Source: Carya illinoinensis (Eukaryota > Streptophyta > Magnoliopsida > Fagales > Juglandaceae). From it: 64,000 nt of DNA. Positions 51,896 to 62,060 of the stretch are shown piece by piece. How positions within the stretch are numbered: the stretch's first letter is position 1; each line of letters starts with the position of its first letter. A model generated the notes under the pieces. That model was not told the origin of the DNA, made no database searches, and saw only the letters and a program-made list of their open reading frames with translations. The stretch is taken from assembly GCF_018687715.1 (NCBI RefSeq), contig NC_056766.1, forward strand, positions 14,022,001-14,086,000, in the 5' to 3' direction. The position numbers and the translations under genes are program-made.

Positions 51896-52650
51896 GGCTC
51901 GGTAGTCCTGCAGTTTACTTCTCCTGTTTTAAATCTATGAACATTAATGAGGAACACTACAAGTGTAAGCATGTGCAAAATGTTCTTTCAAAACTTGCCC
52001 TTCATTCTATATAAATTATACTAATTCTCATTTTTGTAAATATTGCATCCCGGTGTTTCAAGTCACTCCTCAACAAGATATGAGGCATCATAAGTCATGT
52101 TCTATGCTTAAGGTTGAAAATAAATCTTCACAAAATAATTCCGCTCAACTACTCCACCAAGATACTCAAATCTAACAAACATGCCAGAAGTGTGTGTTAA
52201 TCGTGCACCTCACAAATTTTATTTTTATTTTTATATATTTTTTTTAATTTTTATTTTTATATATTTTTTTTAATTTTTTTTTAACACATTTTTAACAGAA
52301 AACCCTCCCCCCAAATAAATGTGACATTGTCCTCAATGTTCAGCAATGAATCTTCGATGATGTATGTTATACAGATATGTATTTGAGCAAGATAAATACT
52401 GTAGAACATATATTGAGACGAAAATGATTCAACAGAGAGAAAAATTTCACCTTAGATATTTGAGAGTACACAAGGAGTAGATTTCTGTCAAAGTTAAAAA
52501 CATAACAGAAAACAAAAGAAGGAAAAACAAAACCAACGAAATGCAAAAATAAATAAAACAAGCAGAATCCTCCAGAATAGTGGACTCAAAACAAAATAAA
52601 CAAAATGCAAAACAAGCAAGAAAGAAATTTTTTTTTTTTTTTTTTTTTTT
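51387..52650 (-). other. AT-rich 3' region of the non-autonomous element
   Basis: No coding frame that I support. It contains very long T-tracts (about 51808-51889), a local duplication of an ATTTTTATTTTTATATATTT-like motif (about 52217-52285), and, on the minus strand, CATTGAGGACAATGTCAC leading into a G-rich run (about 52343-52303). That last motif commonly precedes G-runs in Athila-like plant elements. Confidence 0.6.
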
Positions 52651-53087
52651 TTACATAAACTTGAGGTTTTTAGCCTCAAGTTTGAGACGCTCATGCTCTT
52701 CATACAGCATCAGGTCATCCTTAGCCATGGGAGCTGGCAAACGGAATGAAGAATCTAAAAGAGACTTCATCTGTCTATTCTTCTGCCGTTCGATTCCTTC
52801 CCTTATGTGAGCCTCTTGAGCAATTCGTTGAAGTACAACGATTTGTTCTTTCAGCCTTTCAACCTCATTGTTTTTTGCTTGTACCCTTTGGGAAAAAGCC
52901 ACAATGGAGGATGAGTAGTGAGTCCCAAGACTCACCAGGTCGTAAATAGCTTCTAGTCCGACCTATTAGCCATACTATTATTTTCAAGTTGTAACACGGC
53001 ACTAATGGTGGCTGCAGAAAGAACAGGCGGTTGGGATGCAGAAGGTCTCATGGATTGATCTAGGGGAATGCTTGAGGAATGAGCCAT
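52651..53087 (-). pseudogene. Small coiled-coil reading frame, one frameshift
   Basis: The ATG at 53087 opens MAHSSSIPLDQSMRPSASQP, which runs 44 codons to a TAG at 52955-52953. In the next frame the protein-like sequence continues AIYDLVSLGTHYSSSIVAFS, then VERLKEQIVVLQRIAQEAHI, and ends KLEAKNLKFM with a stop next to an A-tract. The second part (94 codons from the first internal methionine) is rich in E, K, L and Q with heptad-like spacing, suggesting a coiled coil. One small indel near 52960-52990 would account for the split. The family is unknown to me. It lies where some plant Ty3/gypsy elements carry an extra 3' frame; there is no transmembrane segment, so nothing suggests an envelope. 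Confidence 0.5.
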
Positions 53088-53668
53088 TGACAGAAGACTA
53101 GAAGCTCAAAAATGAGAAAGTTGGAAGAATGCAGATGAGTTTATGGAGATGAGAATGAAAACTTGATGCGGATTTGATGAAGTTCATGACTGAATTTATA
53201 GAGGTAGTACAAAGAACCAGACGAGTTATCATCCACGTCAAAAAGCAATGTGATTTCGGTGAAATGACAACTCGGAGCCTCAAATCCCATTTTTCAACAA
53301 CATCAGGTGATTTCAAATCTCTAGCCACTCTTGTCAGATCACGGACGGATCCAACTATTCTTTTAACTTTCAAATCTCCAGCCGCTTGTCAGATCACGGA
53401 CGGATTATTATTCTTTTCAACTATCTATAGTCACACTTGTCGGATCACGGACGGATCCAACTATTATTTTTTTTTTTTTTTTTATTAAACTATCTACAGT
53501 GTCTACTAACACACCGTTTTATTCATTCCACACCCCCCAACTAGTGAGAGACATAGTCCTTATTGAATCGAACGAAAGAAAATAAAGTGCACAGATCTCA
53601 ACAATCAAAGCAAACAAACAAATAAAAACAAAGCAAGTAAAGAAAATTGTAAAGAAGGAAAGAGGAAA
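53088..53668 (-). other. Spacer with a second polypurine-like motif and short direct repeats
   Basis: On the plus strand, CACACCCCCCAACTAG at about 53529-53544 repeats exactly the sequence at the 3' LTR boundary. A motif around GTCAGATCACGGACGGAT recurs three times (about 53333, 53390 and 53438, the last as GTCGGATC). No gene is supported here. Confidence 0.65.
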
Positions 53669-54598
53669 TCAAAACACTTCCCTGGGATTTACAATGTACG
53701 GCCCACTCCATCGGGATTTGCAAAATTTTTGAAATTGTTTTCTTAGCTCGGAGAGAAACCGACGTTTATTTTGAGTGGACCATTTATAAGGTGTTCTCTC
53801 AGTCCCTTGAAATGGTAGAGAAGAATCTGCAAAACAATCAAAAAAATCAAAGTCATCTTCATTATCAAAGAAAGGAGAATTTGAGCAAATAAACTTCGTT
53901 GGTGTCAAACTCTCCAAAGCATTCAAACCACTTGCTGGCATGTTGCAGGTGTTGAAAACGTTCAACTTAAGTGCCACGTTCCCAAAGGTAATTTTTACAA
54001 CTCCACTTTTGCCAGCTGCCAATCTTTGAGGATAGGGTACCACAGGTTGGTATCCCTTACTAGTTTCAGCATCAGCACTCACAGGCTTCTTTGGTTCTAG
54101 TCTCGCCACCTCTGGTTCTTTTTCAGCTTCATCCGTCTCTGCTGCATCTTTAGGCGTAGGAGCAATTTCCTCTGTGTCTATGGTCATCTCAGTTTGTGCA
54201 GGAAATTTCCCCTTTTCTTGAGCATGTAATGCAGAGGTCAAGTCGCTGATAGAACTTCTCAGCTCAGTAATGACCTGCATTGTCTGAGCTTGTCCCTGCA
54301 TAAAAGCCTGTAATGTTTCCTCAAGGGTTTCATTATGTGGAGGCTGTGCAGGTACATGAGGTTGAAATCCAGGATGAGCTACATAAGGATAGCTCTGAGG
54401 ATTTTGATATGGCGGATACTGGTGCTGAGGAGGTGGGGACCAACCAGGCTGATCATTTCTCCATGAGAAATTTGGGTGATTATTCCACCCCGGATTATAT
54501 GTGTTGGAGAAATGCTGATTTTGTGCTTGATTGACCCAGTTAGTTGATTGGATTGGCTCAGACCAACCTTCTTGAAATACTGGCATGAAATGATACAT
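53669..54598 (-). CDS. Composite gag-like protein of the non-autonomous element
   Basis: An uninterrupted 309-codon frame about 100 bases after the primer binding site; the ATG at 54598 is the first in frame. Residues 35-49 (NPGWNNHPNFSWRND) and the proline/glutamine-rich stretch to about 88 match the C-terminal gag region of plant Tat/Athila-type elements. Residues 91-132 (TLEETLQAFMQGQAQTMQ and on to HAQEKGKFP) are the helical segment that follows. YQPVVPYPQRL (183-193) is the linker before protease. Residues 199-221 (GVVKITFGNVALKLNVFNTC) resemble sequence after the protease. KSRWSGPYIVN (294-304) resembles the end of integrase. Protease, reverse transcriptase, RNase H and the CCHC knuckle are absent. 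Successive internal deletions that kept the frame explain it best. Whether it is translated or packages RNA is unknown. Confidence 0.75.
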   Translation of the reverse strand: MYHFMPVFQEGWSEPIQSTNWVNQAQNQHFSNTYNPGWNNHPNFSWRNDQPGWSPPPQHQYPPYQNPQSYPYVAHPGFQPHVPAQPPHNETLEETLQAFMQGQAQTMQVITELRSSISDLTSALHAQEKGKFPAQTEMTIDTEEIAPTPKDAAETDEAEKEPEVARLEPKKPVSADAETSKGYQPVVPYPQRLAAGKSGVVKITFGNVALKLNVFNTCNMPASGLNALESLTPTKFICSNSPFFDNEDDFDFFDCFADSSLPFQGTERTPYKWSTQNKRRFLSELRKQFQKFCKSRWSGPYIVNPREVF

Positions 54599-54693
54599 CG
54601 ATCTAATATGGTGGAGATGAGTGGTTGATGCAAATGAGATGAGTAAAAAAAAATAAAATAAAATAACAAGTTTAAATTCAAGTTAGACTACTT

Positions 54694-54711
54694 TCCCCGG
54701 CAACGGCGCCA
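54694..54711 (-). other. Primer binding site, tRNA-Asp type
   Basis: Read on the minus strand, TGGCGCCGTTGCCGGGGA lies six bases inside the 5' LTR. It is complementary to the 3' end (including CCA) of plant tRNA-Asp as I know it, a primer used by Athila-like Ty3/gypsy elements. It fixes the element's orientation and marks 54718-56702 as its 5' LTR. Confidence 0.88.
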
Positions 54712-54717
54712 AAAACT

Positions 54718-56702
54718 TGTTGCGACTAAAATCTGACTCAAATTAATGAATCAAAATTTAAGTGCAGTTTTACCTGCAAGTATACAGGCGTTGTAGTATC
54801 TTACAGGATCGAATCCACAGGGAAAGGTTACTTAAAATTAAACTTGTTAAAAAATGTGAAAAACTTCACAAAGAGAAAACAAAAGGATGATATGTACAGT
54901 GGATGGAAGAGGTTACTAGTCATGGACTAGATTCATATTTTTAGATGTTTGATTGTCGGATTGAAATGTAAATGACTACAAATTAATTAAAAAGCAATGC
55001 AAAAAGATAATCGAAATTGAAATTGGAGTGTCTAAAAAGAAAACAAATTAACGAACACTTGGGTTGGGTTTGAAACTTTCTTTATTTTGGATTCTAGATA
55101 ATTTTCTCGATTAACAACCCAATCAAGGCATTGATAATCGGAAGATAAAAAGGTTAAGCTCAAGTTTTGCAATATTTTCCTAAGGGATTTTCTATTTTAC
55201 TAGCCGAACACACATTAACAAACAAACGAGAGAAGCCTTGATAATTTTCAAGCTTTTGTTGTGCCTTACGTCAACAACAAAACAAGAGCAAGAGCTTCAA
55301 TCTTTGTTCAATTTAAATCCAACTAGTAACTTAGTGAAATCAACATTCAACCATAAAATATTGCATCGATCTAGAACCTAAAATAAATTAAGTCTCATTC
55401 CACAACCCAAGTTTTAGAATTTAGCTACACATTATGTTTGTAACAACAAAAATTAATCTTAACAAAGCCATATTAAAATCTGTGAGAACGTATTCAAATG
55501 AGATGAAAACTAATATTAACCAGACGAAAGATAAAGGAACAAGTATAAAAACTACAATAAGCAACGTAAACGAAAAGGTAAAGGTAACAGAAAATAAATT
55601 CCAGCCATCTCTTGAATTCTAAACTAACAAGAACGAAAAGAAAACATAACCAAAGCTAAGAACAAAATTCTGCTGATGCCACTTGAAAACAGAAAACAAA
55701 AAGAAGACAACTGAAAATAAATGAACTCCCTTTCCTACTCTGCTGTCCGAATGAGAAAACAAAGAAAACAGAAAATAAACAACTTAGCTACCCTGTAGCC
55801 GAATCAGAATCACAAGAAAAACAACAACTTCAACTCCCTTTGGTTACACGAAAAGAAGAACTTCTAAAAACTAAACTCCCCCTACTCTACTATCCCGAAC
55901 TCCAGCTGGTCTCACTCCAGCTCAAGTCCGAAGTCCAACCCTTCCTAAACTCCTACTCCTCCAGCTCCTCGGGTTCCCCTCCTTTTTGTATCAAAGCAAA
56001 CTCTACCCAAACCGACCCCACACTTCTCACACTCAATATATTCATGCATTCACTTTCAGCACTACTCCACTCACTACTCCACTCCTTTCACCTTCAATCT
56101 CTCGGCTCTCTCTCTATTCTTGTCTCCAATCTCCCTTTCTTCTGTGCTTTATCTGCTGTCATGCATGTTTGCTTTCCATATGAAGCTGTCCAGGTTGCTG
56201 CTTTGTATTTCCATGTGTGTGGTTTGTTGAGTGCTGTCCGAAATCTTGCATGTGAGCTGGTGTGTAGCTGTCCCACGTGATGCTACATTTTGAACCGAGT
56301 GTGAGTTTCTTTTTTTTTCTTTGCACGGAAAGGGCCAAGTCACATTTGCCAAGTTGCCATAAAGAGAAAGTCTCCTCAGAACCTGTAGACAAAAACAAAA
56401 CAAAAAACTAACTAACCTTAACAATTCTCTCTTTGAATTTTATTTAAACTGAAAATAAGAAAGAAAGAAATAACACTCAAAAATAAATTATCAAAAACAG
56501 ACTATATATATGTGAGGAAATATTGTCCAATTACATCATAATTGTAAAATTAAGCATAAACATGATATTAATCTATTAAAAATCACAACTCGTATTTATG
56601 CTTATTAACTATTTTTCCATCTAAAACCAATAATAATGTCATGAAGAATTTAAAATATATTGGTTTTAAATAGCTAAAACATGCAATATTTCGGCTCAAT
56701 CA
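54718..56702 (-). repeat. 5' LTR of the non-autonomous element
   Basis: 1985 bp, nearly identical to 49388-51371, with scattered single-base differences and one 1-bp indel (ACCTCAATC against ACCTTCAATC). It should carry the element's promoter, but I cannot place a TATA box with confidence. Its outer end is followed directly by AGAGG, the right target duplication. Confidence 0.93.
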
Positions 56703-59700
56703 AGAGGTTAACTGCAATTAATGTGGAAAATCGTCAATGTTATATCCATCAGTATTTATTATCTTCACGACGGTACTCTTATAAATAAGACATAGAGGTA
56801 ACTATTTCATTTCAATTCAGTCATTCTTATATACAAACTAAGATAATTAATCTGACATATGCATTGGAGAACCATCGGGCACTCGGTGCCACTGTTTTAT
56901 TTCTTGCAGATGTCTGTGCAGTTGGTGGTGTGAAACAAGTCCCTCACAATGGTGTTTTACAAGTTTAACGAAAAAGAACCAATCTTTTTTATGATCTTTG
57001 GAGGTTCAAATGTTTTTTGTGGAACTTGATAAGCTTCTTGAACAAAAATGTGAGCTGTATGCAATCTCGCTTTCTCTTTACTTTTATCTTATTTAATTAA
57101 GAAAATTATGTGGACTTGCATTTGGGTTCCAAAGGTCAATAAATAATCCACGCTAAGCCCCCAATATTCCAAGCCTAGACTAGGTAAGATCTGACTCTTT
57201 CGTCAGGTCTCGCATCAGAGAAGATGTCAAGGAGCATGTCACAGAAACTCTCCATTCTTGACGGTGGAAGAAGGGTACGGGATATAGCTACACTTTTAGG
57301 AACCCAACAGTTTGTTTATTTTTTTTATGGTCGATAACATTTCTACACTTCTCTTAGATAAGCTTCTTCTATTTTGCAACCTCTTTTTCTCATTCTTGAT
57401 GTTGATAGTTGGAAACGATATTTAGTACTTATAGATGCATCTTAGTGAATGCCCAAGAACCCATAATGGATCTGATTAGTCTTATAGAGCTACAAAACAA
57501 TGTAGGCTAGATAATGCCTCCATGTTATTTGGAAGAGGTTAACTGCAATCAATGTGGAAAATCGTCAACGTCATATCCATCAGTATTTATTATCTTCACG
57601 ACGGTACCCTTATAAATAACACATAGAGGTAACTCTATCATTTCAATTTAGTCATTCTTATATGCAAACTAAGATCATTAATCTGACTTAAGGATCAGAG
57701 AACCACCAGGCACTCGGTGCCACTGTGTGATTTCATGCAAATGTTGGTGCAGTTGGTGGTGTGAAACAAGTCCATAACAATGGTGTTTTACAAGTTTAAA
57801 TAAAAAGAACCAATCTTTTTTATGATCTTCAGAGCTTGAGATGTTTATGGGCTCGCGTGATTGCTCTGGTGAGTTCTGTAGTTATTGATACCAAAGCTGC
57901 AAGAAAAATATACTATAGCCCTACCCTTTTGTGGAACTTGATAAGCTTCTTGAGCAAAAATTCTTGAGCAAAAATGCGAGCTGTATGCACTCTCGCTTTC
58001 TCTTTATTTTTATCTTATTTTATTAAAACAATAATGATGACTTGCGTTGGGTTCCAGAGGTCAATAAATAATCCATGCTTGCCCCCCATTATTCCAAGCC
58101 GAGACTGGGTCTGATCTGAGTCTTTCGTCAGGTCTCGCATCAGAGAAGATGTCAACGAGCGTCTCACAAAAACTCTCCGCTCTCAACAGTGGAAGAAGGG
58201 TACAGGATATAGCTACACTTTTAGGAACCCAACATTTTGTTTATTTTTTTTGTTGGACGATAACGTTACAACGCTTCTCTTAGATAGGCTTCTTCTATTT
58301 TTCTACCTCTTTTTCTCGTTATTGATGTTGATGGTTGGAAAAGATGTTTAGTACTTATAGGTCCGTCGTAGTGAATGCCCAAGAACCCATAATGGATTTG
58401 ATTAGTCTTATAGAGGCCCAAGACAAAGTAGGCTAGATAATGCCTCCGTGTTATTAGAAAGAGGCTAACTGCAATTAATGTTGAAAATTGTTAACATTAT
58501 ATCCATCAATATTTATTATCTTCTCGATGGTACCCTAATAAATAACACATAGAGGTAACGTTGTCATTTGAATTCAGTCATTCTTATATGCAAACTAAGA
58601 TGATTAATCTTACTTAAGCAACAGAGAAGCACTAGGCGCTCGGTGCCAACGTTTTATTTCTTGTAGATGTCTGTGCAGTTGGTAGTGTGAAACAAGTTTG
58701 TAACAATGGTGTTTTACAAGTTTAACAAAAAAGAACCAATCTTTTTTATGATCTTTGGAGCTTGAGATGTTTTATGGTCTCACATGATTGCTCCGGTGAG
58801 TTATGTAGTAATTGATACCAAAGTTGCAAGAAAAATATGCTATAGCTCTATCCACATGCGGAACTTGTTAAGCTTCTTGAGCAAAATTTCTTGAGCAAAA
58901 ATGCGAGCTGCATGCACTCTCGCTTTCTCTTTATTTTTATCTTATTTTATTAAAACAATTATGTGGACTTGCATTGCGTTCCAAAGTTCATTAAATAATC
59001 CAACGTAACCCCCCAATATTCCATGCCGAGACTGGGTCAGATTTGACTGTTGGGTCAAGTCTCGCATCAGAGAAGATGTCAACGAGCATCTCACATAAAC
59101 TCTCTATTCTCGATAGTGGAAGATGGGTACGGGATATAGCCACACTTTTAGCGACCGAACGCTTTGTTCATTTTTTTTGTAGGTCGATAACATTTCAACA
59201 CTACTCTTAGATAAGCTTCTTCTATTTTGCAACCTCTTTTTCTCATTCTTGTTGTTGATGGTTGGAAAAGATATTTAGTACTTATAGGTCCATTATAGTG
59301 AATGATTAAGAATGAATAATGGATCCGATTAGTCTTATACAGCCCTACAACAATGTAGGCTAGATAATGCCTCTGTGCTATTCAGAAGAGGTTAACTCCA
59401 ATTACTGAGGAAAATCGTTAATGTTATATCCATCAGTATTTATTATCTTCATGATGGTACCCTTATAAATAACAGATAGAGGTAACTCTGTCATTTCAAT
59501 TCAGTGATTCTTATATACAAACTAAGGTCATTAATCTAACTTAAGCAACGGAGAACAACTAGGCACTCGACGCCACCGTTTTATTTCTTGCATATGTCTG
59601 TGCATTTGGTGGTGTGAAACAAGTCCGTAACAATGGTTGGAAAAGATATTTAGTAGTTATAGGTCCATCGTAGTGAATGCCCAAGAACCCATAATGGATC

Positions 59701-60870
59701 TGATTAGTCTTATCGAGCCATAAAACAATGTAGGGTAGATAATACCTCCGTGTTATTAGGAAGAGGTTAACTCCAATTAGTGTGGAAAATCCTCAATGTT
59801 ATATCCATCAGTATTTATTATCTTCACGACGGTACCCTTATAAAGAACACATAGAGGTAACTCTGTCATTTCAATTCAGTCTTACTTATATACAAACTAA
59901 GATCATTAATCAGACTTAAGCATCTGAGAACCACCAGGCAGTCGGTGCAATCCTTTTATTTCTTACAATTGTCCAAGTAGTTGGTGTTGTGAAACACGTC
60001 TTTAACAATGGTGTTTCTACATGTTTGTTCAAAAAGAACTGATCTTTTCTACGTTCTTTGGTGTTTATGTTGTTTTGAGGGCTCATGTCATTCTCCTTAT
60101 AAGTTATGTGTTGATTTTTGCTGTTATGTGTAAAATATACTCTAGCCTTGCCGACTTGCAGAACTTGATAAGCTTCCTGAGAAACAATTCATGAGAGAAA
60201 ATGCAAGCTCAATGCACTCTTGCTTTCTCTTTATTTTTTTCTTATTTTATTAAAACAATTATGTGGGATTGCATTGGTTTCAAGAGGTAAACAAATAATC
60301 CATGCTAACCCCCAATGTTCTAAGCCGAGACTGGGTCAAATCTGGCTCTTGGGTCAAGTCTCGCACCAAACAACATATCAACGAGCATGTCATGGATAAT
60401 CTGCGTTCTCAATGGCGAAAGAAGGGTAAGGGGTACAGCTACAATTTTAGGAACCCAATGATTTGTTTATTTTTATTGTGGATTGAAATGGTATCAGTCC
60501 TTTTCTTAGAAAAGCTTCTACAATTTTGCAACCTATTTTTCTCATTCTTTATGTTGATAGTTAGAATGCATATGTAGTACTTATAGGTCCATCGTAGTGG
60601 ATGCCCAATAACCCATAATGGATCCAATAAGTCTTACAGAGGTACAAAACAAGGAAGGCTAGATAACACATCCGTGTCATTCATCTTAATTAAGCATTTG
60701 AGTACCACCGGGCACCGAGTGCTGCCCTTTTATTTCTTACAGATGTCCATGCAGTTGGTGGCCTGAAACACATCCTTAACAATGGTCTTTCTACAAGTTT
60801 AATGAAAAAGTGGATCTCTTTTAGGATCTTTGGTGTTTGTGATGTTTTATGGCCTTATGTGATTACTCTT
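56703..60870 (+). repeat. Satellite array, diverged right edge
   Basis: The monomer interrupted at 49387 resumes in register (AGAGGTTAACTGCAATTAA). Markers lie at about 57504, 58429, 59357, 59732 and 60656. The units are clearly more diverged than the core. One lacks about 80 bp near 57015, two carry a 15-18 bp duplication of TTCTTGAGCAAAAAT (about 57945-57975 and 58870-58900), and one is reduced to about 375 bp (59357-59732). Homology fades out at about 60865 in GTGATTACTCTTCAT. The last unit (60240-60860) has the most intact exon-like segments. Confidence 0.9.
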
Positions 60871-61600
60871 CATTGTGGCAAGATGGGGTAATCTATTCGT
60901 GCAGCTTCAGGGCTGGTCTAGCCTGAGGTTAGTCCCACTTGTTAACCCTCACATGGAGGTAGTTTGTTTGGGCATTATGTCTGACTGGACCCGTTCCCAA
61001 CTGTTGATACCGCAAGGAAGGTAAGTGAGGGAAGGGCTAGTGTCATAGCCACTCTTCATCGTGGTGGAAAAGGGTGATGTTAGGACAACCTCAAGGCTAG
61101 ACCTACTACCCTCCGAGAGGGTCGAGTTGGCCTCTAGCTCATCTCTCCCTTTAGCACCCTGTGAGGAGGTAATCTATTCGGGCAATCCCAAAATGGACCC
61201 CGCTCATGTTGCTCAACACCCAAAGTGTCAGGCCATTAAGGACAGGCCCGTAGTCCACCGTGGGAGGGATTAAGCAGTGTTTTGGCATTACACCTATCCC
61301 TTTGGTGCCCTACTAGGAAGGTAATAATCGGAAGGCCAAGGGGACATCTGCACTTGGTGCTACATTCACTCTTCATTGTGTCGGGACAGGGTATGCTCGA
61401 GCAACCTCAGGGCTGGACCCACTCTACCCTACGGGATGGTTAAGGGGAGGTAATTTGTTCAGGCAGACCCTAATTGGACCCAAGGGGACGTAATTTTTTT
61501 GGCAGACCTTGGCTGGACCCGCTCCCGCTCGTTGACATCGTAGGGAAGGTGCTTTGCCACAATGGATCTTATCGATGTAGGTCACACATTGACAAGAATA
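60865..61600. repeat. Irregular repeat block beyond the satellite
   Basis: GC-richer DNA with dispersed imperfect repeats. ACTCTTCATYGTG followed by a GCAACCTCAGGGCTGGACC-like phrase occurs at about 60865, 61051 and 61368. GGAGGTAATCTATTCGGGCA-like phrases occur at about 60882, 60955, 61167, 61448 and 61483. The spacing is uneven. A 70-codon frame at 61061-61273 spans repeat phrases and shows no domain, so I do not call it. Confidence 0.55.
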
Positions 61601-61683
61601 TCATTTTTGGACGCTAATACATGAAATATTCACATTCTTTTCATTAATAGTAAGTTCACAGTGATTACCAAAGTTGGTCACAA

Positions 61684-61703
61684 ATATATATATATATATA
61701 TAT
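61684..61703. repeat. TA microsatellite
   Basis: An AATATATATATATATATATA-type run next to the end of the minus-strand integrase relic. Confidence 0.9.
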
Positions 61704-61714
61704 CATGAAGCCTT

Positions 61715-62060
61715 TATTGGTAGAACATTCATAGGTGCTCGGCGTTCCACGAGTGCTATAGCTCGTTCTTGTGGGAGTCTCGAAGCTAGTAGACCCCAAG
61801 GTGATTGTTGGTGATTACCACGTATAGGCCTTCCCATTGCAGTCCAAGTTTACCTTCATCTCTCATGGTTGTTCCTATTTGCTTTAGCATGAGGTCGCCA
61901 ACTTTGAATGACCTCTGACACATCCTTGGTTGAAGTAGCGCTCCACCTTCTTCTTTTATGCTGCCATAGTTTGTTTTGCCCCGTCTTGAATTTCTTCCAC
62001 CAAGTCAAGCTGCTCTTCAAGGTGTTAGACATTGGAGTGTTGCTCGTAGTGTTCCTCCTC
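61715..62060 (-). pseudogene. Tat-type Ty3/gypsy integrase C-terminal fragment
   Basis: Read on the minus strand from about 62045: QLDLVEEIQDGAKQTMAA, a stop, KKKVERYFNQ, then after a frameshift RSFKVGDLMLKQI, EGKLGLQWEGLYVV, and near the end WNAEHL followed by a stop and MFYQ. This order (helical QxxLxxxR-type segment, RYFN, SFKVGDLVL, WEGPY, WNAEHL) is the end of integrase in plant Tat-type elements and parallels 9170-9375 on the other strand. Several stops and at least one frameshift show it is dead. No LTR can be placed beside it. Confidence 0.7.

Larger units (their letters stand above)
49388..56702 (-). mobile_element. Young non-autonomous Tat/Athila-like LTR retrotransposon
   Basis: A 7315-bp element on the minus strand inserted in a satellite monomer. 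In element order: 5' LTR (56702-54718), primer binding site (54711-54694), composite gag-like frame (54598-53669), a small coiled-coil frame (53087-52651), AT-rich 3' region, polypurine tract (51386-51372), 3' LTR (51371-49388). It lacks identifiable protease, reverse transcriptase and RNase H, and keeps only a few residues of integrase, so it must depend on a partner element. The overall form fits a large retrotransposon derivative. The two LTRs differ at roughly sixteen positions by my reading, and a 5-bp target duplication flanks it, so it is recent. Confidence 0.9.

Noticed and set aside
52494..52703. F/L-rich minus-strand frame that looks like a membrane protein
   Set aside because: It crosses an A/T homopolymer at 52629-52652, overlaps the end of the coiled-coil frame, and its hydrophobicity comes from T-rich sequence.
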